Virus record (IMG/VR): IMGVR_UViG_3300009505_000022
Span: 1 to 43,532 of that record
Source: a virus
DNA: 43,532 bases
Strand: one strand, 5' to 3'
Both the position numbers and the translations under genes were made by a program. The notes beneath the pieces are model-generated. The model was not told where the DNA came from and did not search any database. It was given only the letters and a program-made list of their open reading frames with translations. The first letter of the stretch is position 1. Every line of letters begins with the position of its first letter. Of the stretch, positions 10,201 through 18,331 are shown in pieces.

Positions 10201-10484
10201 GTAGAACCAAACGCAGGGTCAGTTACAAACCAATACAAAGTATCATTAGCACCATCGTCTACAGCACCAATACACTTTGCTTGGTTACTTAAAAGAACTC
10301 CTTCGTATGATAAGTTCGTAAGCTTAGTATTTCCTTTAGAATTTTCTACTGCTCCAATCTCGGTTGATTCAGATGATCCTAACCTAACATTTACTGCGTC
10401 AATATATTGTCCGTTTGGAACGAGTCTTTCGTCAACGGACTTATTCATTTTACCTGCTACAAAGTTTCTTGAAAGTTTAGCCAT
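4269..10484 (-). CDS. Giant virion stabilisation-like protein with C-terminal Cys-rich tandem repeats
   Basis: A 2071-residue protein, the largest in the window. The N-terminus (SRNFVAGKMNKSVDERLVPN, then an N-x-R-x-G turn) matches the pattern I know from crAss-like and other Bacteroidota podovirus stabilisation or tail-hub proteins, which sit at the portal-tail junction. Residues about 1-1400 appear to be this body. Residues 1560-2071 consist of four tandem Cys-rich repeats of 123-133 residues, each closing with CEC or CTC. The gene starts two bases after the ring-protein-like gene, at the position expected in the crAss-type order. The C-terminal extension may be an attached fibre or receptor-binding part. 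Function is inferred from order and N-terminal pattern. Confidence 0.7.
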   Translation of the reverse strand: MAKLSRNFVAGKMNKSVDERLVPNGQYIDAVNVRLGSSESTEIGAVENSKGNTKLTNLSYEGVLLSNQAKCIGAVDDGANDTLYWFVTDPAFGSTSPSGKLDLIVSFNVVTSILSYLVISVSDGGTSSQTVLNFDDKHLITGINVIDGLLFWTDDYNPPRFINILRSYPDPLGSPLVDGGGNASLLRESLLVIKKPPAKAPEIELTVTSGGQENFLEERFISFAYRYEYQDDEYSAVSQFTDAAFQPKAFDFSAESFLNEGAIHRFNTAVITYNSGGPLVTAIDLLFKDSDGTFIKVIEKLKKSELGLADNTEYTFNFRNSKIFTILPDSELLRLYDNVPLLAKAQTIMGNRLMYGNYIENYNLVDKNNSPVRFEYVTELISDNIGLTEIEDNFLPIIYSIDGSVVISNSMLLIELDVELKAGGLLNIDATIEHSAFSGNTPTETSGSLEVQFSYVLPQDFNNAYELASSLDFQEKIGIASNIKPIFNIDPLVETSCDGVTFTDNINCVIPNILDGGSPTSWTKYESGISAVNQPLQIGASPGYPNQISIGLIAMRRVDNTTTPTQSAYEYFKWSNAEVTYQELSNTKSLHSNRDYEIGIVYMDDFNRASTALVSPLNTEHVPCSFADLKNFIRVSIPPQQKPPYWATKYKFAIKPNAETYETVYTNIFFTDPATNDTYFLLEGENQRKVETGDRLIVKADTTGSLLRCAYATILDKQAQERDFLDPLPTDENGKEINIPSGTYMKIKAQDFSIATGPDPFILPGKQSITVRGNDNYPVLAYKGFAEPDDAGIFQNLSIPAGSRIQMTFEFERRGPQKGNNACERRKYNLDVSLIASTDYDDIIEWFNGDNIQSVLNTGTQEVGGTGGDVDNVYIPTTATSSNPFNRYGITPALGTNYYRWFQDPSTLEIRFIMSGTRACGTTKKRRSRATATWQIFRAESTLVFETEPTDAQPDVWYEGAQTFDIATGGCKTVFQVGSSESNPIAFVYTLDGIQSQLVLQPGDSAASWTDCGSAIISPSTPPDDPADVTITNTPYQDVHLGNVQDQDATNPAIIDTSFFNCFSFGNGVESYKIRDSIVGKPLLLGNRVTTTSAEDYREADRFADITYSGIYNDESNVNKLNEFNLGLLNFKKTEESFGPIEKLFARATDILTLQEDKISYVLAGKNLLSDSVPGGSITSVPEVLGTQIARLEEYGISFNPESFAEYGFDKYFSDQKRGALIQLKGSSYSNEQLTVISDAGMRSWFRDKFISSPNNQKLGGYDPYMDEYVFSINDELLPINVPCVECGINQLLNFNGTTIIYCFNVGELVGEVTITINVSDLTSGSLQAQAEYGTTLQVVNLVNGLNTITVIKNLVLTDTLNLTFDGTASAVIDYTVSCVDAKALSIVQVCVTNNSDAGQFIHNQYRWVDGPFISPLHQEQIEFLSSPNSPNVSQYSTVAGVQGAGVVPADGAIVSIISNKIPPTDDFVFVTPPMNFKYLRSATLYSNTPASIQTLLNASTQLPVNSSGAPSTYLGDFIMPAGTSGDYLYLIYDYRSPVFAELCYSTVDSLDSCCGCSEPDTFIATQCRADGVVQTETVQGVYTTGELVTINGCTYEIGAVTPTAATATVTSILPSGTTCEDICQEYQLEETNGVDTDVDYIDCNGDSVTATVLADDDLVICAQEISATPGIIITLEDCECDPIAPFLIAERCVIDWSTNGFNQVTVVNSGLFNIGDLITINEDADCTYVVVSETNAGPADATSTGLSTAADCSEVCNFYTVTNNASTVDFIYTNCNGVVINEDIKVGSFKNICAKDAAPQPDFDLVWTSCECPSSEPSFVNLERCQVSLATTIPTTYIANNASYTVSDIVQIDNEPDCKFKVISFTEFGTVNTNIINTYPGEDCSDVCNEYTLTNTAGGSISVNYTDCNGLLVKIDVTSPVVENICASSINPSLGIDVDFVSCECNLIASNYSIQECVTGEVRTVTSSITVSVGDRVELLSGDGCKWTITGTSVNTATDDIIALTSNQVCVCNSYTWENNTGSNLTLEYVNCVGTPVSQTLIPTEVWNACISQLITNDGATVISVTCTCF
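4272..5807 (-). repeat. Four tandem Cys-rich repeats of about 130 residues in the giant virion protein
   Basis: Residues 1560-2071 divide into units of 123, 132, 133 and 124 residues. Each has the order: an initial Cys (QC, RC, RC, EC), a G-x-x-V/I beta strand, a second Cys before an aromatic or basic residue, a C-x-x-x-C or C-x-C pair followed by N/E-x-Y, a Y-x-x/D-CxG turn, a buried Cys (ICA, ICA, ICA, ACI) and a closing CxC. The units differ widely in sequence, so the repeats are old. The regular cysteines suggest disulfide-bonded beta modules. Confidence 0.8.
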
Positions 10485-10485
10485 A

Positions 10486-11409
10486 TTATTTTATCCACTT
10501 GTCTCTACCTCTCAGATTCATTAATAATCTTCCTGGGTGTATATTGCTTAATCTTATTTTTGCGTTCCTTAGAAGTGCTGATTTAGATTTTCTTGCTCTA
10601 TTAACTATGTACTCCTGAACTCCTAATTTACTACCTAATATTTGATAGCTAATATATGCATAAACATATTCTTCAAATAATTTATTTACAGTTATCTGAG
10701 TATCATCACCACCTTCCATACCATCAGAAACATATTCTAAAATACAACTTTCATTAGCCATTGTAGAATCAAAGTTAATTACTCCTGATTTTTTATCAAT
10801 TCTAAAAGTAGGATTAGCATTTGCAGTTTCTGTGTTAAGACCAAACCTAGCACCAACTGCAAAGTCAAAGTACCAACATCCTTCATATTCATATCCTAAA
10901 AATCCATTATATGGACTTAAACTATTTAAATAAATACTTGGTTGTTGACCTGTAATTCTAGCAAAATCCAAAGGTGAGTATTGAGGTTGTATAGCATTTC
11001 CATCTTGGTCAAAAAGTATTCTAGCATCATTGGCTTGTAAATAAGCTCTAGCTGAATTTACTTGAATGTTTTCTACCATTGGTCTAATAACACCATCTTT
11101 ATAGTAAGATATTCTAACCCAATTTACATAATCTGAAGGTAATATAAATCTAAGTTCTTCTGAAACAGTAAGTTGTAAAACCTTTATTTCTTTAAATGCA
11201 TCATAGTTCAATTCTTGAATAGCTCTCTTTGCATGAAAAAGTATCTTGTATCTTTCTTCATTATTTATCAAAGAATGATTACCTGAATACATTAATTGAT
11301 AGTTTACAACTATATCTTGCAATGATACATATTGGTATGATCCCCAATTAGCATCTTCTGGAGCATTTCCCCCATTCTCGTAATATTGGTATTGACTAAT
11401 GTATGACAT
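10486..11409 (-). CDS. Putative ring/connector protein (head-to-tail)
   Basis: A 307-residue protein. The N-terminal part is largely helical (LQDIVVNYQLMYSGNHSLIN, then an RYKILFHAKRAIQELNYDAF helix). It is followed by a beta-rich middle (LPSDYVNWVRISYYKDG) and a C-terminal helical Arg/Lys-rich tail. The arrangement resembles P22 gp4-like or crAss ring proteins that extend the portal and seal the channel, and the order between capsid and stabilisation-like gene agrees. It starts three bases after the upstream stop and its own stop abuts the giant gene. The exact ring number cannot be assigned. Confidence 0.6.
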   Translation of the reverse strand: MSYISQYQYYENGGNAPEDANWGSYQYVSLQDIVVNYQLMYSGNHSLINNEERYKILFHAKRAIQELNYDAFKEIKVLQLTVSEELRFILPSDYVNWVRISYYKDGVIRPMVENIQVNSARAYLQANDARILFDQDGNAIQPQYSPLDFARITGQQPSIYLNSLSPYNGFLGYEYEGCWYFDFAVGARFGLNTETANANPTFRIDKKSGVINFDSTMANESCILEYVSDGMEGGDDTQITVNKLFEEYVYAYISYQILGSKLGVQEYIVNRARKSKSALLRNAKIRLSNIHPGRLLMNLRGRDKWIK

Positions 11410-11411
11410 AA

Positions 11412-12374
11412 TTATTTTTCGCTATTAATTTCAGAAGCTTCTTTTGCTCCTGCGTATTGTACAACTGATGCTTCACGTATTGATACTCCTGCATACTGTA
11501 AAATTTTCATTGTTAAATCCGTAGCATCATCTGGAAACAATTCAAAGTCTTGATAATCAGGTTGTGATTGGTCAAAGACTGGTTCATTATCATTACCTAA
11601 ATCCACATAAGTCCACTTAGGAACTTTAGGATATCGTATATATTGACTCGTCACAACTGTTCCTAATACAGGTGTTGGATATAATGTAGCAACATTTCCT
11701 TCGGTTGTGTAAGCAGGAAACATCAAAGATGGTGCAGTTAAAGGAGACATATTTAATAAAGTAATTTTACTTTGCTCCACCCTTTCAACTTCCTTGATGG
11801 TGCTTCCTTTGTATATTTGATAAGCTAATGGAAACGTATTTATAACATTAGGTTCAATAGTTAGTTGTATACTACTATCAACACTCGTTACAGTAACATA
11901 AGTAGGAACTGAAGCTATGACTACAAAAACAATATCTCCAACCTGAACACCTGATGATGTAAAGTTTGCATTTGAATCTATTATTTTATTTTGCCCACCA
12001 ACATTTCCTGTTGTAGTTCCAGAAGCTACTAAAGTATTATTAATAATTATCTTGTTAATTAAGTAATAATCTGAACCTGTCGTAGCTAATGAAGGTAAAT
12101 TATACTGTGTATAATTTGGTGCTATTGGTGTTAATGGCGTAGTTACAGAAAAGAAATCTATAACTTCTACATAACCTTTTTTTATATCAGCATATCCTGT
12201 TCCAGAAGTTCTTTGGTTTTCTTTATTAACCTGATAGTTATATGCATAAAAATAATCCTCAAATAAATCCATTTGAGCTTGTTGTGCATATAGATTAAAA
12301 TCTTGTGGAGAGATGTAGCCGTAATTATTTTTGTTCAATACGGCTAAAACTGTATTTCTAATATCGTTTATCAT
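11412..12374 (-). CDS. Putative ring/connector (adaptor) protein
   Basis: A 320-residue protein starting MINDIRNTVLAVLNKNNYG. Residues 1-50 are helical and close with an LYAQQAQMDLFEDYFYAYN motif common to Bacteroidota podovirus adaptor proteins. A beta-rich insertion follows (about 110-190, with repeated TTGNVG and VQVGDIVFVV strands). The C-terminal part contains a WTYVDLG...FELFPDD segment and a final helix. With the next gene it forms the pair expected between capsid and stabilisation-like protein. A promoter-like box and a terminator directly upstream suggest that a new transcript starts here. Confidence 0.6.
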   Translation of the reverse strand: MINDIRNTVLAVLNKNNYGYISPQDFNLYAQQAQMDLFEDYFYAYNYQVNKENQRTSGTGYADIKKGYVEVIDFFSVTTPLTPIAPNYTQYNLPSLATTGSDYYLINKIIINNTLVASGTTTGNVGGQNKIIDSNANFTSSGVQVGDIVFVVIASVPTYVTVTSVDSSIQLTIEPNVINTFPLAYQIYKGSTIKEVERVEQSKITLLNMSPLTAPSLMFPAYTTEGNVATLYPTPVLGTVVTSQYIRYPKVPKWTYVDLGNDNEPVFDQSQPDYQDFELFPDDATDLTMKILQYAGVSIREASVVQYAGAKEASEINSEK

Positions 12375-12391
12375 CCTAACTATTATTTACA

Positions 12392-12399
12392 CAAAGATA
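12392..12399 (-). promoter_or_regulatory. Bacteroidota -7 box upstream of the connector genes
   Basis: On the minus strand this reads TATCTTTG, an exact match to the Bacteroidota -7 consensus TAnnTTTG. It lies 17 bases before the ATG at 12374 and directly after a terminator. No TTG -33 element is visible at the usual distance, so this is a partial match. Confidence 0.45.
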
Positions 12400-12402
12400 A
12401 TC

Positions 12403-12434
12403 AAAAAAAAAAGAGGTCTTAAAAAAGACCCCCC
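12403..12434 (-). terminator. Rho-independent terminator after the 248-aa gene
   Basis: On the minus strand a GGGTCTT / AAGACCTC-type stem with a T-rich loop is followed by a run of about ten T. It sits between the stop at 12472 and the ATG at 12374, so it ends the capsid-side transcript. Confidence 0.8.
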
Positions 12435-12471
12435 TACTTAATAAATCACAAAAAAAATTATTATTAACTAA

Positions 12472-13218
12472 TTACTCCATTAAGTTCTCTAATACTTTTA
12501 ATGCCTCAATTCCATCGTCAGATTGGAAATATGATGACACTATATAAATTGGGTCTTCTCCAAAAGGTATTACACATAGTCGTGTTTTGTTAGTTTTGGT
12601 AGAAAACCACACTTCTTTATTTTTATTTCTATATTTAATAAGACCTTGTTCAAACAACTTATGTACAGTTGCTTGTAACTTTAATACAGGGTCGTTTATA
12701 ACCGACATAAAATCTTCAGGTTCTCTTTTAGCATAAACCAAGATGTCTCTCTTCATTTCATCCGTACTAATTCTAGATGGGTCTTTTTGAAACAACACTC
12801 TTGTTAAAGTTTCTAATTGTGATATAGATAAAGAACGAGCTTCTATCATTGCGTCAAGCTCTATGTTAATGTTTTCTACAACTTGTTGAGCATCTTTTGC
12901 ATTATCTAATTCTTTAAACTTAACACCATTGTGTGGGTGAACATCTAAGAATCTTTGTAAAACTTGATTATTTTTAGTAACTCTTAAAAATCCATCTTCA
13001 AAAATAACAGGCTCTATAATTGCATTATCATCTTGTTCATCTACAAATGGAGATGATTGATTTCTAGCATAACGTAATTCTCTGTTTATTCCTGTTTCAG
13101 GGTCAACCCAAAGTAATGGGAATCTTCTAGTGTGTCTAGTTGCAAGCATGAAAGATAAAGGTGCTGCATTTCTTGTTAATTTGTAGACTTTGTCTACTCT
13201 TTGTACTGTAGTTTTCAT
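12472..13218 (-). CDS. Conserved virion-associated protein downstream of capsid (unknown role)
   Basis: A 248-residue protein starting MKTTVQRVDKVYKL. Residues 15-110 hold a distinctive RNAAPLSFML...RHTRRFPLLW and LRYARNQSSPF region that I associate with a protein placed after the capsid gene in many Bacteroidota podoviruses. The middle (110-190) is helical and the C-terminus (NKNKEVWFS, then RLCVIPFGEDPIYI) is beta-like. It is flanked on both sides by terminators, so it may be transcribed at a level different from its neighbours. A capsid-accessory role is plausible from position only. Confidence 0.6.
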   Translation of the reverse strand: MKTTVQRVDKVYKLTRNAAPLSFMLATRHTRRFPLLWVDPETGINRELRYARNQSSPFVDEQDDNAIIEPVIFEDGFLRVTKNNQVLQRFLDVHPHNGVKFKELDNAKDAQQVVENINIELDAMIEARSLSISQLETLTRVLFQKDPSRISTDEMKRDILVYAKREPEDFMSVINDPVLKLQATVHKLFEQGLIKYRNKNKEVWFSTKTNKTRLCVIPFGEDPIYIVSSYFQSDDGIEALKVLENLME

Positions 13219-13242
13219 TTGATATAATTTAATTTAATTTAT

Positions 13243-13271
13243 AAAAAAGGAGTCTCTTTAAAGAGACCCCC
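13243..13271 (-). terminator. Rho-independent terminator after the major capsid gene
   Basis: On the minus strand a GGGGTCTCTTT / AAAGAGACTCC hairpin is followed by TTTTTT. It lies 19 bases beyond the capsid stop, as expected for shutting off or tuning transcription beyond a very highly expressed capsid gene. Confidence 0.85.
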
Positions 13272-13289
13272 TTTCACTTGTTGGTATTC

Positions 13290-14747
13290 TTAATCTTGGA
13301 AGATGAAGAAGTTATTTGCACCTAAAGTACAAACTGCTCTTTCACTCAAGAAGTTTACTTCCATCGCATCTAAGTCAGATGTTCTTGCACCACCAGCAGA
13401 ACCAGTAATCCAAGTTTTGTAACGTCTGTCTTCAGTTTCAGAAGCTCTGTATCGAACATGTAAGAATGGTCTCTTAGCGTTCTTTCCAAGAATTTGATCA
13501 TAAACAGTTGTAGAACCTGCAGGCACTAACAATCCATTGATGCTTCCTGTACCATCAACTCCACCACGCATTGTTGGGTCGTTTAAGTATTTCCAGTCAG
13601 ACTTGTAAAAGTCATAACCTCTACGGAATCCTGTAAATCCTAAGTTAAGTGCCATCTCCTCATCATTGTCAAAAAGACCATAAGAAGTTCCACCTGCTCC
13701 ATAAGAGTTTTGAGCTGCTAACATATCATCGATGTCAAATCCAAAGTCTCTGTTCAAGAAAATTACATTCTCTTCAATAGAACCTTGCTTATCTAAACGT
13801 GAAATGATTGCATCAAAATCTGCTAAAGCATTAGGATTTCCACCTGCCCATACATTTCCTCTTTGTTGCACTACATAGAATACACCTTCAGAACCTTTGT
13901 TTCCAACTTGGTCAGAAGTAACTTGTGTAGCAACACCAGAACCTGCTTCAGCAGGAACTGCTTCAATCATTGCAGTTTCTAAATAGTCATCATAACGTAA
14001 ACGAGTTTCGTGTTCAGACTTTAAGTACCATAAGTAACCTGAAGCTCCGTTTTCAGTAGTAACCTCAATCCATCCGATTTGAGCCATATCAGAACCTGAT
14101 ACTGCATACTTATCTTTGATGATAATTGGAGAGTTTTCGAAAATGAAATCGTCAGATTCTAATGAACCTTGCATTCCGTTTGTTCCTTTCTTAAATTCAG
14201 AACCATAGATGAAAACACTTGCATCAGCATTTCCTAATCCTGAACCACCTGTATAACCACCTGCATCGTAGAATGCAACAGTGAATTGGTTGTTTGCAAG
14301 GTCAACTGCTATAACAATAGCTTTGAACTCACCTGATCCATCATTGTTTACAACAACAACTGTTTGACCAACTCTAATTGCAATTTGAACTGTTGCACCA
14401 GAACCTGGTTGTACAGTTGAACCTGCAGGGTTAAGAACGTCATTTACTTGGAAAACTGCTTCTCCACCTGCTACTACTGCTGCAGTACCACAATCAACGT
14501 ACTTGGTGTGTAATCTTCCTTGCTCTGCCCATTTAATAAGGTCTGAGTTAGAAGGCATTTCTGCTCCTACCATTCTAATGAATGAGGAGATTGTTCTGTT
14601 ACCATATCTTTCGAATTCTTTTTCGTAAGTATCTGGTAAATACTGATTCAAAAAGTTGAAGTCAGTAATATAATTTGACGCTAAAGGTGTTTGATGCGAA
14701 CTTGGTTGCAAATCAAAACCTGGCGTAGCTTGGACTGATCCTGCCAT
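13290..14747 (-). CDS. Major capsid protein
   Basis: A 485-residue protein with the composition and segment order of a HK97-fold capsid of the crAss-like type. The N-terminal arm contains TPLASNYITDFNFLNQYLP. A helix (KEFERYGNRTISSFIRMVGAE) with SNSDLIKWAEQGRLH corresponds to the N-arm and spine entry. A beta-rich insertion (about 95-180) follows, and the C-terminal part ends TCTLGANNFFIFQD-like. It follows a charged scaffold-like gene and precedes a strong terminator, both typical of capsid genes. The identification rests on order, length and this pattern. Confidence 0.85.
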   Translation of the reverse strand: MAGSVQATPGFDLQPSSHQTPLASNYITDFNFLNQYLPDTYEKEFERYGNRTISSFIRMVGAEMPSNSDLIKWAEQGRLHTKYVDCGTAAVVAGGEAVFQVNDVLNPAGSTVQPGSGATVQIAIRVGQTVVVVNNDGSGEFKAIVIAVDLANNQFTVAFYDAGGYTGGSGLGNADASVFIYGSEFKKGTNGMQGSLESDDFIFENSPIIIKDKYAVSGSDMAQIGWIEVTTENGASGYLWYLKSEHETRLRYDDYLETAMIEAVPAEAGSGVATQVTSDQVGNKGSEGVFYVVQQRGNVWAGGNPNALADFDAIISRLDKQGSIEENVIFLNRDFGFDIDDMLAAQNSYGAGGTSYGLFDNDEEMALNLGFTGFRRGYDFYKSDWKYLNDPTMRGGVDGTGSINGLLVPAGSTTVYDQILGKNAKRPFLHVRYRASETEDRRYKTWITGSAGGARTSDLDAMEVNFLSERAVCTLGANNFFIFQD

Positions 14748-14769
14748 AATTTTTATTTTTTTAAATTAA

Positions 14770-15840
14770 TTATTTTCTTTTTATACTCTTAATTTTAAGT
14801 CCTCTACCACTATCTGTGCTTAAAGACTTAAATTGTGTTCCTCCCTTGCTTGTCACTTCAGGTGTTCTGCGTTCTGACATATTTATATTTTTTGTCTTAC
14901 GCATTACGTCTTCTGTGGCATTAGCTTTACCTTGTTCGTAAAAAAACTTAGCAAACTTTTCAGGATTCTGTGCAATTGCTACACTCCTATGAAAACCTTT
15001 AGAATCTTTTAAAAGACCACTATCATCTAAATACTTGGTTGCCCAACCACCTGGATTTAATGCATTTTTTTTTAAATCTTCTAAACTACCTGGAGAAAAT
15101 GTTATTGTTTCTTCACCTATATTAAACTCAAAACCTTTGAATTCAGGTGTAAATACTTCTAACGTCTTTGAGTCGTAAAACTCTTTCTTTCTAGTAGTCT
15201 CTTCTTCATGAGACTTCGCATCTGCAATGTATTGCTTATAGCCTTCCATTTCTTCATCAGAGACATTTGAAGTCTGCATTCCCCTTGACTCAAGTGGTTG
15301 CTTATACTTCTCTTGCATTTCTTTAAAGTAATCTTTTGCCTTAGCAATAGCTTTTTTCTTCTTTAACTTAATTTTCTTTATGTCACCCTCATCATCTAAG
15401 TCTTCATCAAAAGAATAGTCATCCATTAAGGTTTCTATATCCTCTTCATCAAGACCATCTTCCGTAACACGTAAATAATCTCTAAGTAAAGAATCAGGAT
15501 TGGTATCATCAAAATCTTTTTGTAATTCTACATAGTCTTTGATTCCTCTCCCTGTATCTTTTTTATATTTAAAGTAAGCAGCGACATCTTCAGGTAATTC
15601 TTCCTGAGTTTCTCTCTCACTCATTAATTCATCAAATGAATTAATTTCTTTATTATATCTTTTACCAATATATGAAAGAACGTCTTTCTCGTTTAATTCA
15701 GCAGGTTCTTCAGCTTTTGGCTCTTCAGCTTTAGGTTGGTCTTCTTGAAGACCTTCTTCATGCTTGTCTAAAAGCTCTTGTTCTACCTGTTGTGTGGATT
15801 TTTCTTCCCCTACTGTTACTTCTTTTACTTTGAATTCCAT
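14770..15840 (-). CDS. Putative scaffolding protein, highly charged
   Basis: A 356-residue, strongly acidic and Lys/Glu-rich protein located directly between portal and major capsid genes, the usual place for a scaffold. Residues 15-55 form a Glu/Ala/Pro-rich stretch (EEPKAEEPAELNEKD), and 135-170 an acidic run followed by a Lys run (DDEGDIKKIKLKKKKAIAKA). The C-terminus is basic (GRGLKIKSIKRK), as in scaffolds that bind the capsid protein. No enzymatic motif is seen. A TATATTTG box lies about 20 bases upstream, so this gene may begin the capsid transcript. Confidence 0.7.
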   Translation of the reverse strand: MEFKVKEVTVGEEKSTQQVEQELLDKHEEGLQEDQPKAEEPKAEEPAELNEKDVLSYIGKRYNKEINSFDELMSERETQEELPEDVAAYFKYKKDTGRGIKDYVELQKDFDDTNPDSLLRDYLRVTEDGLDEEDIETLMDDYSFDEDLDDEGDIKKIKLKKKKAIAKAKDYFKEMQEKYKQPLESRGMQTSNVSDEEMEGYKQYIADAKSHEEETTRKKEFYDSKTLEVFTPEFKGFEFNIGEETITFSPGSLEDLKKNALNPGGWATKYLDDSGLLKDSKGFHRSVAIAQNPEKFAKFFYEQGKANATEDVMRKTKNINMSERRTPEVTSKGGTQFKSLSTDSGRGLKIKSIKRK

Positions 15841-15860
15841 ATGATTAAATTTAATTATTA

Positions 15861-15868
15861 CAAATATA
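15861..15868 (-). promoter_or_regulatory. Bacteroidota-type -7 box before the scaffold/capsid genes
   Basis: On the minus strand the sequence is CTTATATTTG; TATATTTG fits TAnnTTTG. A TTG lies 15 bases upstream, closer than the usual 17-23. It is placed 20 bases before the scaffold ATG, in the only gap of this gene cluster. Confidence 0.5.
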
Positions 15869-15895
15869 AGAAAAAAATAATACCAATTTTAGACA

Positions 15896-18331
15896 TTATC
15901 TAGGATTGAATTCAGCCAAGTCAAATCCATCTAGACTATCCTCATTTGATTCAAAATTTACTGGTGGTAAATTATTTTTTCTTTGTTGTATTAGTTTTGA
16001 TTGTTCAGTATTAGCTTGACTAATTCTATTAGCTTTTGCTCCTTCTCTTTGTACCTCTCTTTGAGCTAATGATTGTTCCGATATATTTCTTAGTTGTATA
16101 TTATAATTAAACTCTTCTTGCATTAATTTACTTTTAAGCATAGCCTCATTATTTTGCTTTTCAATCTCAAAAGCTATCTCAGCTTGTTTTAATTGCATCT
16201 TACCTTGCATCTCAGCTTGTTGCTTTTGCATTTCCATTTGAGACTTTATTTCTTGAGACTTTAAAGCTTGTTGAGCCTGCATAGCTTGAGCTTGCATAAC
16301 TTGTTGTTGTTGCTGCTCTTGTAATGCTTTACGTTTTACTTTAAGTAATTGATTAGCAAGTTTGATATTTTTTATTTCTCGAATATCAATAGCATCTTCT
16401 AAATTAATGTCACCCTTAGATAAAGCCATTTGTATGTTAGCTTCTAATTGAGCTCTTTGTTCTTCATCTGGAGCTACTTCAATAAAAATACCAAAGTCAT
16501 AAATATACAAGTCTTTAATATCATTAAGTATACTCACATTATATTTACCTATAGCATTAGCAAAATCATCTTTAAAGTCTGCATACTGTAATATATCTGC
16601 TACCCTATAAGTTATAGCTTCTGCTAAAGTTCTATATATATACAACGAACCTTCAAGTATATGTCTAGTTGCAACATTGGAATTTAAAGCTGCAAGTTTT
16701 TGCAAACCAACTAAAGAATTAGGATCAGGAGATGAAGCATCTCTAGCTTCGTTTAATCCTGTGACTTGTCTAATCATTCCTAAATAATGATTATAATTAG
16801 CAATAAGCATTTGTGTTTTACTAGAACCTGAACTAGATTGTAATTCTTTTATTGGTACTTTACCTTGGTTGTAATCTCCATCTTGTGTATAGCTTCTACC
16901 AATAACAGAACCTGTTTGAAAATATAATCTCAAAGCATCTTCTGGATTATAAGCATTTCCTGTACCTAGGTCTACTTCATTCAATCCATCAGCATCAATA
17001 TAAACCCCATCAGGAACAACTCTTGAAATTACTTGTTGTAGTTTTAAATGTGTTATTTGTATTAAATCTGCAAAAGGAATCATACGTCTAGTTAAAGACT
17101 CAATAACACCTTTGTACATTCTTGGTGCAACTGCTACATAGTTTGGTAATGCATGTTGTTGAGCTGATTTAGGTCTTACCATATTTTCTGCAAGTTCCCA
17201 CTTTAAAAGAATATTTGTACCCATAACCATTACTCCTTCATACCACACATCAATGGTTTTTTCCATCTTTTCAAATCTTCCTTCTTCCATCATTTCTACA
17301 GGTGGATTAAATTGGTCATCTTTCTCTATAACCTTTGCTCCTCCATTTTCTAGTATTTTCTTTTTATAAACTACTTTTTTAGTGGTTTTATAATTAAAAT
17401 ACATTAATGTAACAGTGTCTCTATAAAAAATATCATTCTCATAGAATTGAGCCACATTATAATAGTCATACCAACTCTGAGAGTATTTAGAAATTTCTTC
17501 TAAATCTTCTCTAGTTAAAGACTGGTCAATTTTCATCAACTCAGTAATTGGGAGAGTTTTAATTTCTCCCCAATAAAAACAATCTTTAAAGTGTGGGTCT
17601 TCTGTATAACTGTAAACAATATTTGCAGGGTCTACATATTTAATTTCAACTCCTGCTCCTGGTAAAAATTCGTGTTTTGTACAACCAATACCTAAAACAG
17701 TTAAATCATAATCAACTCTTTTACGAACATCGTTATAGTGGTTTTCAGCTAAAATTGTATTAATTGCTTCCTCTTCTGCAATCTCTATTGCAGGCTTATA
17801 TTTAAGTTGCATGTATAAATTTAACTCTTCATCAGTTTGAGGAAGGTCATCAGGATTCATAATAAAAGGGTCAGCTCCTGTTTCTTTTTGTACAATTTGA
17901 AGTATATCTTTGGCTGCTGCTTGACCTTGTATCATATCTTGATACTTGCTTCTTTGAGCTTGAGACATAGCGTCTTCGGCATATGCTTTTACATCAAACA
18001 ACCTGTCGTTCATTCCGTTAACAACAACATCTACAAATTTAGGTATAATAGGTACAGGTGTCCAATCTAGATTCAAGTAACTTAAATCACCATCAACTGC
18101 AAGTTCATTTTTATATTTAGCAACCGACTGTTCACCTCTAGCATAAAGACGTAACCTGTAGAAATCTCTCCACTGATTATAGTATCTACATTGGTTGCCA
18201 TCTTTCTTAAACCATTCGTATTGAATGGCTTGACCTATTTGTAAGCCAAATTCATCTGATGCTTTTTCACTATCAGAAACAAACTGACTTGGAAACCCAA
18301 CAGAGGAAACATTTATTTTTACGTCTTTCAT
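15896..18331 (-). CDS. Portal protein
   Basis: An 811-residue protein placed between large terminase and scaffold, the position and size expected for a portal of the crAss-like type. The first 600 residues contain the N-terminal wing pattern (YYNQWRDFYRLRLYARGEQS) and the typical core strands and helices, including a RMIPFADLIQITHLKLQQVI helix and the GLNEARDASSPDPNSLVGLQ segment recurrent in portals. Residues about 660-770 form a long Gln/Met/Lys-rich coiled coil, which would project into the capsid as a barrel. It abuts the terminase gene with no gap, indicating co-translation. Confidence 0.85.
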   Translation of the reverse strand: MKDVKINVSSVGFPSQFVSDSEKASDEFGLQIGQAIQYEWFKKDGNQCRYYNQWRDFYRLRLYARGEQSVAKYKNELAVDGDLSYLNLDWTPVPIIPKFVDVVVNGMNDRLFDVKAYAEDAMSQAQRSKYQDMIQGQAAAKDILQIVQKETGADPFIMNPDDLPQTDEELNLYMQLKYKPAIEIAEEEAINTILAENHYNDVRKRVDYDLTVLGIGCTKHEFLPGAGVEIKYVDPANIVYSYTEDPHFKDCFYWGEIKTLPITELMKIDQSLTREDLEEISKYSQSWYDYYNVAQFYENDIFYRDTVTLMYFNYKTTKKVVYKKKILENGGAKVIEKDDQFNPPVEMMEEGRFEKMEKTIDVWYEGVMVMGTNILLKWELAENMVRPKSAQQHALPNYVAVAPRMYKGVIESLTRRMIPFADLIQITHLKLQQVISRVVPDGVYIDADGLNEVDLGTGNAYNPEDALRLYFQTGSVIGRSYTQDGDYNQGKVPIKELQSSSGSSKTQMLIANYNHYLGMIRQVTGLNEARDASSPDPNSLVGLQKLAALNSNVATRHILEGSLYIYRTLAEAITYRVADILQYADFKDDFANAIGKYNVSILNDIKDLYIYDFGIFIEVAPDEEQRAQLEANIQMALSKGDINLEDAIDIREIKNIKLANQLLKVKRKALQEQQQQQVMQAQAMQAQQALKSQEIKSQMEMQKQQAEMQGKMQLKQAEIAFEIEKQNNEAMLKSKLMQEEFNYNIQLRNISEQSLAQREVQREGAKANRISQANTEQSKLIQQRKNNLPPVNFESNEDSLDGFDLAEFNPR